Shown here one piece after another: positions 9,327 to 19,623 of a DNA stretch of 64,000 nt; position 1 is the first letter of the stretch, and each line of letters starts with the position of its first letter. Where the stretch lies: contig NZ_CP095554.1 in the NCBI RefSeq assembly GCF_023078375.1, positions 2,814,001-2,878,000 on the forward strand. The letters run 5' to 3'. This DNA is from Roseomonas gilardii subsp. gilardii. GTDB lineage: Bacteria; Pseudomonadota; Alphaproteobacteria; Acetobacterales; Acetobacteraceae. Made by a program: the position numbers and the translations under genes. The notes beneath the pieces are model-generated. The model ran no database searches, was not told the DNA's origin, and saw only the letters and a list, made by a program, of their open reading frames with translations.

Positions 9327-10082
9327 ATGGCGAAGAACAAGGCCCAGGGCGGCTGGGTGGAGAGCCTCAAGACCATCGTCTACGCCGTGATCATCGCGGT
9401 GGGCATCCGGACGGTGGCCTTCGAGCCCTTCAACATCCCCTCCGGCAGCATGATCCCGACCCTCCAGGTCGGCGACTATCTGTTCGTGTCGAAATACGCC
9501 TATGGCTATTCGAACGCGTCCCTGCCCTTCACGCCAGACCTCTTCTCCGGGCGCGTCTTCGGCCGCCTGCCGGCGCGTGGCGACGTGGTGGTGTTCAAGC
9601 TGCCCTCCGACGGCACGACGGACTACATCAAGCGCATCGTCGGCCTGCCCGGCGACCGCATCCAGATGCGCGGCGGCATCCTCCACGTGAACGGCCAGCC
9701 GGTGAAGCGGGACTTCGTCGGCCCCTATACCGTGACGGGCGACGGGCCGACGATGGAGGCAAAGCGCTATCTGGAGACGCTGCCGCCCAGCCCCGGCGCC
9801 CAGCCCCGGACGCACAGCATCATCGAGTTCTCGGATAACGGGCAGGCGGACAACACGCCGGAATACCTCGTCCCGGCCGGGCATCTCTTCGCCATGGGCG
9901 ACAACCGGGACAACAGCCAGGACAGCCGCTACATGAACGCGGTCGGCTTCGTGCCGGTGGAGAACCTGGTGGGCCGCGCCGAGTTCATCTTCTTCTCCTG
10001 GGACGGCTCCGCGCCCTGGTGGCAGATCTGGCGCTGGCCCTTCGAGGTCCGCTGGAGCCGGATCTTCTCAGGGATTCACTGA
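9327..10082 (+). CDS. lepB: Signal peptidase I
   Basis: Membrane-bound Ser-Lys protease that removes signal peptides from exported proteins. One N-terminal membrane helix (TIVYAVIIAVGIRTVAF) precedes the catalytic Ser41 in IPSGSMIPTLQVGD; the general-base Lys102 is in TDYIKRIVGLPGD, and box E (FAMGDNRDNSQDSR) is intact. I start at 9327 (MAKNKAQGGW, 251 residues); an in-frame ATG at 9303 and a TTG at 9318 are alternatives, and none has a convincing Shine-Dalgarno. rnc follows after 5 bases. Confidence 0.95.
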   Translation: MAKNKAQGGWVESLKTIVYAVIIAVGIRTVAFEPFNIPSGSMIPTLQVGDYLFVSKYAYGYSNASLPFTPDLFSGRVFGRLPARGDVVVFKLPSDGTTDYIKRIVGLPGDRIQMRGGILHVNGQPVKRDFVGPYTVTGDGPTMEAKRYLETLPPSPGAQPRTHSIIEFSDNGQADNTPEYLVPAGHLFAMGDNRDNSQDSRYMNAVGFVPVENLVGRAEFIFFSWDGSAPWWQIWRWPFEVRWSRIFSGIH

Positions 10083-10087
10083 CCGCC

Positions 10088-10792
10088 GTGAGTGACTTCG
10101 CCGACCGCCTGGGGCACCGCTTCGCCAATCCGGCCCTGCTGTCCCAGGCCCTGACCCACCGCTCGGCCGCCGATCCGCGCCGCCGTCAGCTCGACAGCAA
10201 CGAGCGCCTGGAATTCCTGGGCGACCGCGTGCTCGCGCTCGCCATCGCCGAATGGCTGGCCGAACGCTTCCCGCAGGAGCGGGAGGGCGAACTGGGCAAG
10301 CGCCTCGCCGTGCTGGTGGCGGCCGATACGCTGGCCAAGGTCGGGGAGGGGATCGGCCTGTCCGAGGCCCTGCGCATCCCACCGGCCGAGGGCCGCACCG
10401 GGCTGCGCCAGCGCGCCACCGTCCTGGCCGATGCCACGGAGGCGCTGATCGGGGCGCTGTATCTCGATGGCGGGCTGGAGGCGGCGCAGCGCTTCGTCCG
10501 CCGCTACTGGGCCGAGCTGATCGCGGCCGATCCGACCCCGCCCATGTCGGCCAAGAGCCGCCTGCAGGAATGGACGCTGGGCCGCGGGCTGGGCCTGCCG
10601 GTCTACCGGATGGCCTCCACCACCGGCCCCTCCCACGCACCTGTCTTCGTGATCGAGGTGCAGGCGCAGGGCCGTACCGCCGAGGGCAAGGGCGACACCA
10701 AGCGCGCCGCCGAACAGGCCGCCGCCGAAGCCTGGCTGTCCGGGCTGCCCCCGGAGGCGGGGTCCGAGCCCGAGAAGAAGAATCATGACTGA
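10088..10792 (+). CDS. rnc: Ribonuclease III
   Basis: Double-strand-specific endonuclease for rRNA and mRNA processing. The RNase III signature NERLEFLGDRVL contains catalytic Glu39, Glu42 and Asp46, and the second acidic pair is in LADATEALIGALY. A C-terminal double-stranded RNA-binding domain follows (SRLQEWTLGRGLGLPVY to AEQAAAEAWL). The GTG at 10088 is chosen as start because it gives a normal 234-residue protein beginning five bases after the lepB stop; the frame is open further upstream within lepB. The 3' end overlaps era by 8 bases, consistent with the conserved rnc-era operon. Confidence 0.94.
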   Translation: MSDFADRLGHRFANPALLSQALTHRSAADPRRRQLDSNERLEFLGDRVLALAIAEWLAERFPQEREGELGKRLAVLVAADTLAKVGEGIGLSEALRIPPAEGRTGLRQRATVLADATEALIGALYLDGGLEAAQRFVRRYWAELIAADPTPPMSAKSRLQEWTLGRGLGLPVYRMASTTGPSHAPVFVIEVQAQGRTAEGKGDTKRAAEQAAAEAWLSGLPPEAGSEPEKKNHD

Positions 10793-11810
10793 CAGCGGGG
10801 CGGGCACGCCCGAGGATTCCCTGCCGGCCGATGGGCCGCCCGATGGGCCACCGGCCGCTGGCGGGGCGGAGACGCCTTCCGGGCAGGCCCCTTCCGGACA
10901 GGCACAGGCCGCCGGGCCGACCCGGGCGGGCATCGTCGCCGTGCTGGGCGCGCCCAATGCGGGCAAGTCCACGCTGGTGAACCGGCTGACCGGCGCCAAG
11001 GTCACCATCGTCTCGCCCAAGCCGCAGACCACGCGCTTCCGGGTGCGGGCGGTGCTGATGCATGGCCGCTCCCAGGTCGTGCTGACGGACACGCCGGGCA
11101 TCTTCCGCCCCAAGCGCCGCCTCGACCGCGCCATGGTCGCCGCCGCCTGGACGGGCGCGCAGGATGCCGACATGGCGCTGCTGGTGGTGGATGCGCGGGC
11201 CGGGCTGACCGAGGCGGTGCAGGCCATCGTCACCCGGCTGAAGCGCGGCTCCCCGACGCTCTGGCTGGTGCTGAACAAGACCGACCTGCTGGACACCAAG
11301 CGGCTGCTGCCGCTGACCGCCGCCCTGAACGAGCAGCTCACCTTCGCCGAGACCTTCATGGTCAGCGCCGAGACCGGGGACGGGCTGGAACGGCTGACCG
11401 CGAAGCTGGCCGAGGCCATGCCGGAGGGGCCCTGGCTCTTCCCGGAGGACGAGCTCTCCGATCTCAACGAGCGGATGCTGGCGGCTGAGATCGTGCGCGA
11501 GCAGATCCTGCGCCAGACGCATGAGGAAGTGCCGCACCACGCCACGGTGGAGACCGAGAGCTGGCAGGAGCGGCGTGACGGCAGCGTGCGGGTGGACTGC
11601 ACCATCTATGTCGGCCGGGCCAGCCAGAAGGCGATCCTGATCGGCGATGGCGGAGCGCGCATCAAGGAGATCGGCCGCCGGGCGCGGGAGGAGCTAACCC
11701 GCCTGCTGGAGCGCCGTGTCCATCTCTTCCTGAACGTCAAGGAGCGCCCGGGCTGGGACGAGGAGCGCGCCCGGCTGCGCGCCATCGGCCTGCACGAGGA
11801 AGAGGGCTAG
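10785..11810 (+). CDS. era: Ribosome-assembly GTPase Era
   Basis: Essential GTPase that binds the 3' end of 16S rRNA during 30S maturation. G motifs: G1 GAPNAGKST, G2 in KPQTTRFRVR, G3 DTPGI, G4 NKTD. The C-terminal KH domain carries AILIGDGGARIKEIGRRAR. At 341 residues it is about 40 longer than usual because of a low-complexity Pro/Gly/Ala-rich N-terminus (about residues 1-45, with small internal repeats such as DGPPDGPP and SGQAPSGQA). It overlaps rnc by 8 bases and precedes recO by 4. Confidence 0.96.
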   Translation: MTDSGAGTPEDSLPADGPPDGPPAAGGAETPSGQAPSGQAQAAGPTRAGIVAVLGAPNAGKSTLVNRLTGAKVTIVSPKPQTTRFRVRAVLMHGRSQVVLTDTPGIFRPKRRLDRAMVAAAWTGAQDADMALLVVDARAGLTEAVQAIVTRLKRGSPTLWLVLNKTDLLDTKRLLPLTAALNEQLTFAETFMVSAETGDGLERLTAKLAEAMPEGPWLFPEDELSDLNERMLAAEIVREQILRQTHEEVPHHATVETESWQERRDGSVRVDCTIYVGRASQKAILIGDGGARIKEIGRRAREELTRLLERRVHLFLNVKERPGWDEERARLRAIGLHEEEG

Positions 11811-11814
11811 CCCC

Positions 11815-12615
11815 CTGATCGAGTGGCAGGCCCCGGCCATCGTCCTCGATGCCCGCCCCTATGGCGAGGGCGGGGCGGTGGCGGTGGTGCTGACCGAGGC
11901 GCATGGGCGCCATGGCGGCATGGTCCATGGCGGAACCTCCCGCGGGCAGGCGGCGGTCTGGCAGGCCGGCAACCTGATCGAGGCACGCTGGCGGGCCCGG
12001 CTGGCCGACCAGCTCGGCAACCTGAGCGGGGAGCTGGTGCATCCCACCGCCGCCCTGGCGATGGAGGACCCGCTGGCCCTCGCGCTGCTCTCCGCCGCCT
12101 GTGCCGTGGCCGGGGAGGCGCTGCCGGAGCGGGAAGCGCATCCGCGCCTGTTCCGGGGGCTGCTGCCCATCCTGGCGCGGCTCGGCACGCAGCCGGCGGC
12201 GACGGCGGAGCTGCTGCCCGACTATATCCGCTGGGAGCTGATGCTGCTGACCGACCTGGGCTATGGGCTCGACCTTTCCCGCTGCGCCCAGACCGGGGTG
12301 GCCGAGGGGCTGACCCATGTCTCCCCCCGCACCGGCCGGGCCGTCTGCGCGGAGGTGGCGGAACCCTACCGCGACCGCCTCCTGCCGCTGCCGGCCTTCC
12401 TGCGCGATCCGGCCGCCGCCTCGGGGCCGGAGGACTGGGTGGCCGGGCTGCGGCTCACCGGGCATTTCCTGGCCCGCGACGCCTTCGGCACACGGCACCG
12501 GCCGGTCCCCGCGGCGCGGGAGATGCTCCATGACCGGGTCTCCGCCCTGGCCGCGCCCCCGGAGCTGTCCCCGGAGCCGCCGTCGGAGGTTCCCCCCGGC
12601 GATGTTTCGGCGTAG
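11815..12615 (+). CDS. recO: DNA repair protein RecO (probable CTG start)
   Basis: Mediator that loads RecA at gaps with RecR. The family N-terminal OB-fold reads IEWQAPAIVLDARPYGEGGA, and the rest (HGRHGGMVHGG, LLPDYIRWELMLLTDLGYGL) is typical. The only start placing the whole OB-fold in the protein is CTG at 11815, four bases after the era stop and preceded by GAAGAGGG at a normal distance; no ATG, GTG or TTG occurs in frame before GTG 11878, which would delete the first 21 residues and cut into the fold. The product would be 266 residues. The Cys cluster of some RecO proteins is not evident. Confidence 0.85.
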   Translation: MIEWQAPAIVLDARPYGEGGAVAVVLTEAHGRHGGMVHGGTSRGQAAVWQAGNLIEARWRARLADQLGNLSGELVHPTAALAMEDPLALALLSAACAVAGEALPEREAHPRLFRGLLPILARLGTQPAATAELLPDYIRWELMLLTDLGYGLDLSRCAQTGVAEGLTHVSPRTGRAVCAEVAEPYRDRLLPLPAFLRDPAAASGPEDWVAGLRLTGHFLARDAFGTRHRPVPAAREMLHDRVSALAAPPELSPEPPSEVPPGDVSA

Positions 12616-12673
12616 AACGCCACACTGAGATCAAGAACGAAGCAAGAACACCGTCGGGCGAGAGGACTGAGCG

Positions 12674-14908
12674 ATGCCGGATGACCTGAAGACCCTTCCG
12701 GAAGGTGGGCGCGTCAACGAGACGCGGCTGGCCGAGGCGCTGAGCGAGCGCTACCTCGCCTATGCGATGTCCACCATCGTCTCGCGCTCCCTGCCGGATG
12801 TGCGGGACGGGCTGAAGCCGGTGCACCGGCGGCTGCTCTGGGCGATGCACCAGCTCAAGCTGGACCCGGCGGGCGGCTTCAAGAAATGCGCCCGTGTGGT
12901 GGGCGACGTGATCGGCAAGTTCCACCCGCACGGCGATGCCTCGGTCTACGAGGCCCTGGTGAGGCTGGCGCAGGATTTCGCCGCCCGCTACCCGCTGGTC
13001 GAGGGGCAGGGGAATTTCGGCAATATCGACGGCGATAACGCCGCGGCCATGCGCTACACCGAGTCCAAGCTCACCGAGGTGGCCAAGGCGCTGCTGGAGG
13101 GGATCGAGGAGGACTCGGTCGATTTCCGCCCGACCTATGACGGGGAGGAGCGGGAGCCGGTGGTGCTGCCGGCGGCTTTCCCGAACCTGCTGGCCAATGG
13201 CGCGAACGGCATCGCGGTCGGCATGGCGACCTCCATCCCGCCGCACAATGCGGGCGAGCTCTGCGCCGCGGCGCTGGAGCTGGTGCGCAACCCGGCGGCC
13301 ACGACGGCCGAGCTGGTCCGCCACGTGCCTGGCCCGGACTTCCCGACCGGCGGCGTGCTGGTGGAAAGCCCCGAGGCGATCCTGAGCGCCTACGAGACCG
13401 GGCGCGGCGGCTTCCGCCTGCGCGCGAAGTGGGAGGTCGAGCCGCTCAAGAATGGCACCTGGCAGGTCGTGGTCACGGAAATCCCCTACCAGGTCGCCAA
13501 GTCCCGCCTGATCGAGCAGATCGCCGAGCTGCTGGAGCAGAAGAAGCTGCCCCTGCTGGCCGATGTGCGGGACGAGAGCACCGATGTGGTGCGCGTGGTG
13601 CTGGAGCCGAAGTCCCGCGCCGTCGATCCCGCCATGCTGATGGAGACGCTGTTCCGCGCCACGCCGCTGGAATCGCGCATCCCGCTGAACATGAACGTCC
13701 TGGCCGCCGACCGCACCCCGCGCGTGATGGGGCTGAAGGAGGTGCTGCGCCACTGGCTCGACCACCGGGAGGTGGTGCTGGTGCGGCGCTCGCAGCACCG
13801 GCTGGCGGCGATCGAGCGGCGGCTGGAGATCCTCGACGGCTATCTCGCCGTCTATCTCAACCTCGATGAGGTGATCCGCATCGTGCGCGAGGAGGACCAC
13901 CCCAGGGAGGCGCTGATCCGCGCCTTCTCGCTGACCGAGGTGCAGGCCGAGGCGGTGCTGAACATGCGCCTGCGCGCCCTGCGCAAGCTGGAGGAGATGG
14001 AGATCCGCCGGGAGCACAAGAAGCTCACGGCGGAGGGCAAGACGCTGCAGCGCCTGCTGTCCAGCGAGGCGGCGCGCTGGAAGCGGATCGGCGAGGAACT
14101 GGAGGCGACGCGGGAGAAGTTCGGCTCCGGCGCGCTGGGCGGCCGCCGCACGGTGCAGGCCCAGGCCCCCGCGGCGGCGCTGGTGGATGAATCCGCCTTC
14201 GTGGAGCGCGAGCCGATCACCGTCATCCTGTCGGAGAAAGGCTGGCTGCGGGCCCAGAAGGGACATCTGCCGCCGGAGGCGGAGCTGCGCTTCAAGGAAG
14301 GCGACTCCCTGCAACTGAGCCTGCATGCGGAGACCACGGACCGCATCGTCTTCATGGCCTCCAACGGCCGCGCCTATACCATCAAGGCCGATGCCATCCC
14401 GCGCGGGCGCGGCGACGGGCAGCCCGTGCGGCTCATGGTGGATCTGGGCAACGAGGACGAGATCATCGCCGCCTTCGTGTACAAGGAAGGGCTGCGCTTC
14501 CTGCTCGCCTCCAAGGCCGGGCGCGGCTTCATCGCGAAGGCCGAGGACCTGCTGGCCGAGAAGCGCACCGGCAAGAACGTCCTGACCGTGGAGGCCCCCG
14601 ACCGGCTCTTCGTGGTGGCGGATGTGGAGGGCGACAGCGTGGCGGTGATCGGCGACAACCGGAAGCTGCTGGTCTTCCCGCTGGAGCAGGTGCCGGAAAT
14701 GACCCGGGGCCGTGGCGTGACGCTGCAGGGCTACAAGGATGGCGGCCTGTCGGATGTGAAGGTCTTCCGCCGCGCCGATGGCCTGACCTGGCAGCTCGGC
14801 GGGCGCACCCGCACCGAGACGGCGCTGTCCGGCTGGCTGGGGAACCGCGCCGGTGCCGGCAAGATGCCGCCAAACGGCTTCCCCAAGAGCAACAGCTTCG
14901 ACGGCTGA
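12674..14908 (+). CDS. parC: DNA topoisomerase IV subunit A
   Basis: Breakage-reunion subunit of the decatenating topoisomerase IV. The active-site tyrosine is Tyr128 ([10 protein letters not shown]), after the winged-helix block [20 protein letters not shown]. At 744 residues with no canonical GyrA box in the degenerate C-terminal pinwheel, it is ParC rather than GyrA; a true gyrA lies at 56.7 kb. The residue corresponding to E. coli ParC Ser80 is Ala89 (HPHGDA). The start follows GAGAGGA. parE is not in the window. Confidence 0.95.
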   Translation: MPDDLKTLPEGGRVNETRLAEALSERYLAYAMSTIVSRSLPDVRDGLKPVHRRLLWAMHQLKLDPAGGFKKCARVVGDVIGKFHPHGDASVYEALVRLAQDFAARYPLVEGQGNFGNIDGDNAAAMRYTESKLTEVAKALLEGIEEDSVDFRPTYDGEEREPVVLPAAFPNLLANGANGIAVGMATSIPPHNAGELCAAALELVRNPAATTAELVRHVPGPDFPTGGVLVESPEAILSAYETGRGGFRLRAKWEVEPLKNGTWQVVVTEIPYQVAKSRLIEQIAELLEQKKLPLLADVRDESTDVVRVVLEPKSRAVDPAMLMETLFRATPLESRIPLNMNVLAADRTPRVMGLKEVLRHWLDHREVVLVRRSQHRLAAIERRLEILDGYLAVYLNLDEVIRIVREEDHPREALIRAFSLTEVQAEAVLNMRLRALRKLEEMEIRREHKKLTAEGKTLQRLLSSEAARWKRIGEELEATREKFGSGALGGRRTVQAQAPAAALVDESAFVEREPITVILSEKGWLRAQKGHLPPEAELRFKEGDSLQLSLHAETTDRIVFMASNGRAYTIKADAIPRGRGDGQPVRLMVDLGNEDEIIAAFVYKEGLRFLLASKAGRGFIAKAEDLLAEKRTGKNVLTVEAPDRLFVVADVEGDSVAVIGDNRKLLVFPLEQVPEMTRGRGVTLQGYKDGGLSDVKVFRRADGLTWQLGGRTRTETALSGWLGNRAGAGKMPPNGFPKSNSFDG

Positions 14909-15030
14909 GGCCGGGGGCACACCGGGCCGGAATCGCGTGCGGGCCGGGCGCGCGCCGGGTAGCATCCCCGGAATGGAGTGATGCGGTCCGGCCGGGGACC
15001 GCGCTCCAGCCATGGTTCAGGAGGGCCTGC

Positions 15031-16233
15031 ATGGCCATGACCCCGGTCACCGCCACCCCGGTGCGGGCGCATCCCCAGAACGGGCCGAAGCCGACGGTGA
15101 TCCTCGCGCTCCAGGGCGGTGGCGCGCTCGGCGCCTATCAGGTCGGGGCCTATCAGGCGATGGAGGAGGCCGGCTTCACCCCGGACTGGGTGATCGGCAT
15201 CTCCATCGGCGCCTTCAACGGGGCGCTGATCGCGGGCAACGAACCGGCGGAGCGGCTGGAGCGGCTGACCGGGTTCTGGCGCACCATCTCCCGCCCCGAC
15301 CCGCTCCCGCGCGGCCGGAACCCCCGCCTGTCCGATGCCTTCAGCTATTGGGAGGCGCTGCTCCTGGGCCAGCCGGGCTTCTTCACGCCCCGCATCCCGG
15401 GGCCCTATCTGGCGCCGCCCGGCTCCGAGGCGGCGCTCAGCTTCTACGACACGGCACCGTTGCGGGGGACCCTGGAAGGGCTGGTCCGCTTCGGCCGCCT
15501 CGGCCCGGAAAGCGGGACACGGCTCAGCCTGGGGGCCACGGATGTGGAAACGGGCGAGCTGGTCTTCTTCGACAGCCGCGAAAGCCGGATCACCCCCGAG
15601 CATGTCATGGCCAGCGGCGCCCTGCCGCCAGCCTTTCCGCCGCAGCGCATCGGCGGCCGCACCTACTGGGATGGCGGCTGCGTGTCCAATACCCCGCTGG
15701 AGGCCATCCTGCGCAGCCCGCCGGCGGGCCATTGCGTCGTCTTCATCATCGACCTCTGGAGCCGCCAGGGGGAGGTGCCGGACAGCATGGACGGGGTGCA
15801 GTGGCGGCAGAAGGAAATCCAGTATGCCAGCCGGACCTGCCGCGGCATCCGCTCGCTGGCCGCGCGGGTGGATCTCTGCCACGCCCGGAGCCTGCTGCGC
15901 GAGGCGCGGCCCGATCTGGCGGGGCAGGACCCGCCGGAGGAAGCAGCCCTGGCACGGACCACCCGGATGGACATCCTGCACGTGACTTACGACCCGGGTC
16001 CGGCGGCGATTTCCGGCAGCGACGCCGAATTCTCCCGCGCCTCCATCGAGGCGAGGCGCGAGGCGGGCCATGCGGAGCTCTGGGCAGCGCTGCGGCAGGC
16101 GCCCTGGGCGCGGCGCAAGCCAGCGGGGCTGGCCGCCATGCTGCATGAGGTCTGCCGGGGAGAGGTGAGGACCGAGGCCGGCCCCTCCGCGAACGGCCTC
16201 TCCCCGCCGCCGCTCGCCGCGCCCGTGGCCTGA
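15031..16233 (+). CDS. Patatin-like phospholipase
   Basis: Serine-Asp dyad lipid acyl hydrolase, 400 residues. The oxyanion-hole motif GGGALGAYQ is at 29-37, the nucleophile elbow GISIG at 56-60 (Ser58), and the catalytic Asp is in the DGG of YWDGGCVSNTP (about 214). The C-terminal third resembles the DUF3734 region found after such patatin domains. No signal peptide. AGGAGGG 6 bases before the ATG supports the start. It is a single transcription unit convergent with bpt, 24 bases away. Substrate is unknown; a related family acts in polyhydroxybutyrate or lipid turnover, but nothing here decides this. Confidence 0.9.
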   Translation: MAMTPVTATPVRAHPQNGPKPTVILALQGGGALGAYQVGAYQAMEEAGFTPDWVIGISIGAFNGALIAGNEPAERLERLTGFWRTISRPDPLPRGRNPRLSDAFSYWEALLLGQPGFFTPRIPGPYLAPPGSEAALSFYDTAPLRGTLEGLVRFGRLGPESGTRLSLGATDVETGELVFFDSRESRITPEHVMASGALPPAFPPQRIGGRTYWDGGCVSNTPLEAILRSPPAGHCVVFIIDLWSRQGEVPDSMDGVQWRQKEIQYASRTCRGIRSLAARVDLCHARSLLREARPDLAGQDPPEEAALARTTRMDILHVTYDPGPAAISGSDAEFSRASIEARREAGHAELWAALRQAPWARRKPAGLAAMLHEVCRGEVRTEAGPSANGLSPPPLAAPVA

Positions 16234-16257
16234 TCCCGGCCAGTAGGAAAGGGAGCC

Positions 16258-17034
16258 CTATTCCACGGGGGCAGGGGAGGCGGCGACCGGCTCGCCTTCC
16301 CCCTCGATCTCCGCATCCGTCAGCGGGCGCCAGGTGCCTCCGGTCAGCACCTCGCTGGGGCGGAAGCGGGCCTTGTAGGCCATCTTCCGGCTCTGTGGCA
16401 CCCAGTAGCCGAGATAGACATAGGGCAGGCCGAGCCGGGCGGCATGCTCCACCAGCCAGAGGATGGTGAAGGTGCCGAGCGACCGCCGCGCCGAGTTGAG
16501 GTCATAGAAGGAATAGACGGCCGAAAGCCCATCCCCCAGCATGTCCGTCAGGCAGGCACCCACCAGCCGGTCCGGTGCCTCGCGGAACTCGACCACGCGG
16601 GTGGTGATCGGCGTGTCCTCGACCATGGCGCGGTAGTCGTAGAACCCCATCGAGGCCATGTCGCCATCGCCATGGCGGCCCTGCTGGTAGCGCTGGAAGA
16701 GCGCGTACTGCTCCGCCGTCGCACGGGCGGGCGTTTCGCGGCCCTGGAGATCGGCATTGCCGCGCCCGACCTTGCGCTGCGTGCGGTCGGGCGTGAAATC
16801 GGCCACCCGGATGCGGATCGGGATGCAGGCGCGGCAGCCCGGGCAGACCGGTGCATAGGCGATGTTGTGGGAACGGCGGAAACCCGCGCGCGACAGCCGG
16901 TCGTGCAGCGCCTCGCCATCCGGCCCGGCCAGCTCGGTCACGATCTTCCGCTCCGTCCGTCCCGCCAGATAGGGGCACGGCAGGGGCGTGGTCGTGTAGA
17001 AGAACTGCGGACGGGTGGGGCTGCGGGAAAGCAT
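16258..17034 (-). CDS. bpt: Aspartate/glutamate leucyl-tRNA-protein transferase
   Basis: Adds leucine to N-terminal Asp/Glu of proteins in the N-end rule degradation pathway. The CPYLAGRTERK start region and the cysteine-rich APVCPGCRACIPIRI (Cys pairs that resemble the regulatory cluster of ATE1) are clear, with YLGYWVPQSRKMAYKARF near the end. The ATG at 17034 (258 residues) has AGAGGG just upstream; an in-frame ATG 39 bases earlier is possible. It follows the penicillin-acylase locus by 54 bases on the same strand. Confidence 0.94.
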   Translation of the reverse strand: MLSRSPTRPQFFYTTTPLPCPYLAGRTERKIVTELAGPDGEALHDRLSRAGFRRSHNIAYAPVCPGCRACIPIRIRVADFTPDRTQRKVGRGNADLQGRETPARATAEQYALFQRYQQGRHGDGDMASMGFYDYRAMVEDTPITTRVVEFREAPDRLVGACLTDMLGDGLSAVYSFYDLNSARRSLGTFTILWLVEHAARLGLPYVYLGYWVPQSRKMAYKARFRPSEVLTGGTWRPLTDAEIEGEGEPVAASPAPVE

Positions 17035-17088
17035 CGTCCCTCTTATTCTCGTGATTGCGGAGCCCGGCCGCAATGCATCAATGCCGTT

Positions 17089-19445
17089 TCAACGTGCCGG
17101 AGCGGGAGAAAGATGCAGTTTTCCCGCCACGGGCGCGTCCCGGCCCAGGCGCAGCGGGTGCCCCGCCGCCCAGGCGGCGTTCAGGTCGGCCCAATGGGCG
17201 GAGAGGGGATTGCCCGACTGGCCTGTGGCGATCACCGCCAGCAGCCCGTCCGGCGAGGCCAGATCCGCCACCAGCCGCAGGCCCGCCCCGTGCACATGGG
17301 CGAAATCCGCCCGGTAGCCGCCCCGGTTCACCGTCTCCCCGTCACCCGGGGTCGGCACGCTGATCCGGGTCAGGCGCGACAGCAGCGGCACGAAGCGCAG
17401 CAGCGGATGCTCGAACAGCGCCCGGTGCGCCTCGCCCCAGTGCCAGGCGGCAGGGTCCGGGCCGAAACGCGCGGCCAGCCTGTCGCTGGCCCGGGACAGC
17501 GCCTCGGCGGCCAGGGCGTCGCAGCCCCCCGGGCCGCACCAATGGGCCGCGCCCGCCTCGGTGGTCAGCGCGAAGCGGAGGAATTCCGGCCCCGCCTCCC
17601 AGCTCCCCTCCGGCACGCCGCCGGCGCGCAGGGCCAGGGCACCGGCCTCCTGCATCCAGGCGTTGAAGATCAGCGGCTGCGGCCGGTCCGCCGCCATCTC
17701 GCCGTCCCAGCCGTCCAGCAGGTCCCGCGCCGCGCCGGCCAGCCCGGCGGGGCGGGGCAGGGCCCGGAGGCGCGGCAGCAGCTCGCGCGCCAGCAGGCTG
17801 ACCGTATCCTCCTGGAGCGCCACGAAATCCTCCGGCGCATGGCGCGGCCGGGCCGCGAGGGCGCCGGCGATGCGGCGGAAGCGCCAGTCGCCGAACCAGT
17901 CGCGGCCGAGGAAGACGGGCGAGTCCTGCGGCTGCACCCGGTTGTTCGCATTGGCCACCGCGCCGGAGGCCGGGCGCAGCGTGTGCGGCATCTGCGCGAA
18001 GGGAACCCAGCCGGTCCAGTCATGGCTGCCGTCCCAGCCCGGCGCCGGCAGGCTGCCATCGCCCGAGGCGCGGATGGGCGTGCGGCCCGCCAGGAACAGC
18101 GCCACCTCGCCCGCCGCCTCCGCCACCACGACATTCTGCGCGGGGCTGCTGATGCGCGCCACGGCGGCGCCGGCCTCCTCCAGCGTCGTGGCCCGGTTCA
18201 GCGCGTGCAGACCGGAGGCCGCCGTATCGCCCGGGGCCAGGTTGGCCATCTGCACCGCCAGCACGGTTCCCGGGGGAGTGGTGCCGGGAACCGGGTCCAG
18301 ATCCGAGACCACCGGCCCGTGGCGCGTCTCGCGCACCCGCAGCACCTCCTCAGGCTGGCCGCGCACGGCGATCCGTTCCTCCCGCAGCGTGAAGGGGCGG
18401 AGGCCATCCGGGGTCTCGTAGCCCTCCGCACCGGCGAGGCGCTCGACGAAGACGTCCTGCGTGTCGGAATGGGTGGTGGTGAAGCCCCAGGCCAGCCGGT
18501 CACTGCGGCCGATCACCATGAAGGGCACGCCCGGCGCCGTGGCCCCGGCCAGGAAATGCCCCTCCGGCAGTTCGATCCGCGCCAGGTACCAGAGGACCGG
18601 CGCCCCGAAGCCGAGATGCGGGTCCGAGGCCAGCAGCGCACCCCCGTGGTGGAGCGCCGCGCCGCCACGGCCCAGGCATTGGAGGCGCTGTCCGGCAGGG
18701 GCGCGTCGCCCGGGAATTCGGGCAGGGCGGCCAGCAGCCGCCCGGGCATCGCCGGATCGAGCGCGGCCACCTCGGCATGGCCGGAGGATTCATCCGCGGG
18801 CCAGAGCTCGTCGATCCGCTCCGGCGGCAGGCTGCGCGCCAGCCGGGCGCGGGCGAGCTCGGTGCGCCAGTTGCCGGACAGGTAGAGGCCCATCAGCTTG
18901 CCCCAGAGCAGGCTGTCGGCGGGCCGCCAGGGCTCCGGCGCCCCCAGCAGCAGGAATTCCGGGGCGGCGAAGCGGCCACGCTCCGCGATCCAGGCATTCA
19001 CCCCGGCGGCATAGGCGTCCAGCAGGCGCCGCGTCTCCGGGGCCTGGGCCGCGAGATCGGCCTCCGCCCTTCCGGCCAGATCCAGCACGCGCATGAAACG
19101 GTCGGCGCGCAGCGCCGCCGGGCCCGCGATCTCGGCGAGGCGGCCCGAGGCGCCTCGCCGCATCAGGTCCATCTGGAACATCCGGTCGCGGGCATGCAGC
19201 AGGCCCAGCGCCATGGCGGCGTCGGTCTCGTTCCGCGCGGCGATGCGGGGGATGCCATGCTCGTCGAAGGCCACCTCCACCGGGGCGGAAAGGCCGGGCA
19301 GCGAAAGGCTCGCCTCGCGTGGCGGCAGCGTCCACCACAGGCAGCCCGCCACGGCGGCGCTGGCCAGCAGCAGGAGAAGGGCGAGGATGCCGAGGCCGGC
19401 GCGCAACCTGCGGCGCCACGGACGGGGATGTTGCGGGCGGCGCAT
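17089..19445 (-). pseudogene. Penicillin acylase family protein, frame broken by 1 base
   Basis: Ntn-hydrolase of the penicillin amidase family, normally made as a precursor that cleaves itself into alpha and beta chains; it hydrolyses amides such as acyl-homoserine lactones or beta-lactams. The first part (from ATG 19445: membrane anchor AGLGILALLLLLASAAVAG, then GIPRIAARNETDAAMALGLL) reads to the catalytic serine in ASNAWAVAARRS. The second part (GVPFMVIGRSDRLAWGFTTT to the stop at 17089) is in another frame. Adding one C to the CCCCC at 18641-18645 (GGGGG on the coding strand) restores a continuous protein of about 785 residues with the expected ALLASDPHLGFGAPVLWYLA joining block. All other sequence is undamaged, so this is either an assembly indel or a very recent inactivation. 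Confidence 0.88.
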
Positions 19446-19623
19446 GCCGGCGCAGTATGGCCAGGGGCACGGTCCGGGCACCAGGGGCGGCCGGAGCCGG
19501 GGCGCGGCGGAAGCCCGCGGCCTGCCCCGGCCATGGACGGATCGTGATCGGGCCGCGCGGCGGGGCATGGAAGCATCCCCCGCGAAGCCCTGGCACGACT
19601 CGCGGAACGGGAGACGCCTTCGC

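Noticed and set aside
12455-15013. 852-codon minus-strand frame antisense to parC
   Set aside because: Shadow of parC with no motifs or plausible start.
16444-18885. 813-codon plus-strand frame antisense to bpt and the penicillin acylase
   Set aside because: Low-complexity Arg/Gly/Ala translation with no motifs; both antisense partners are clear family members.
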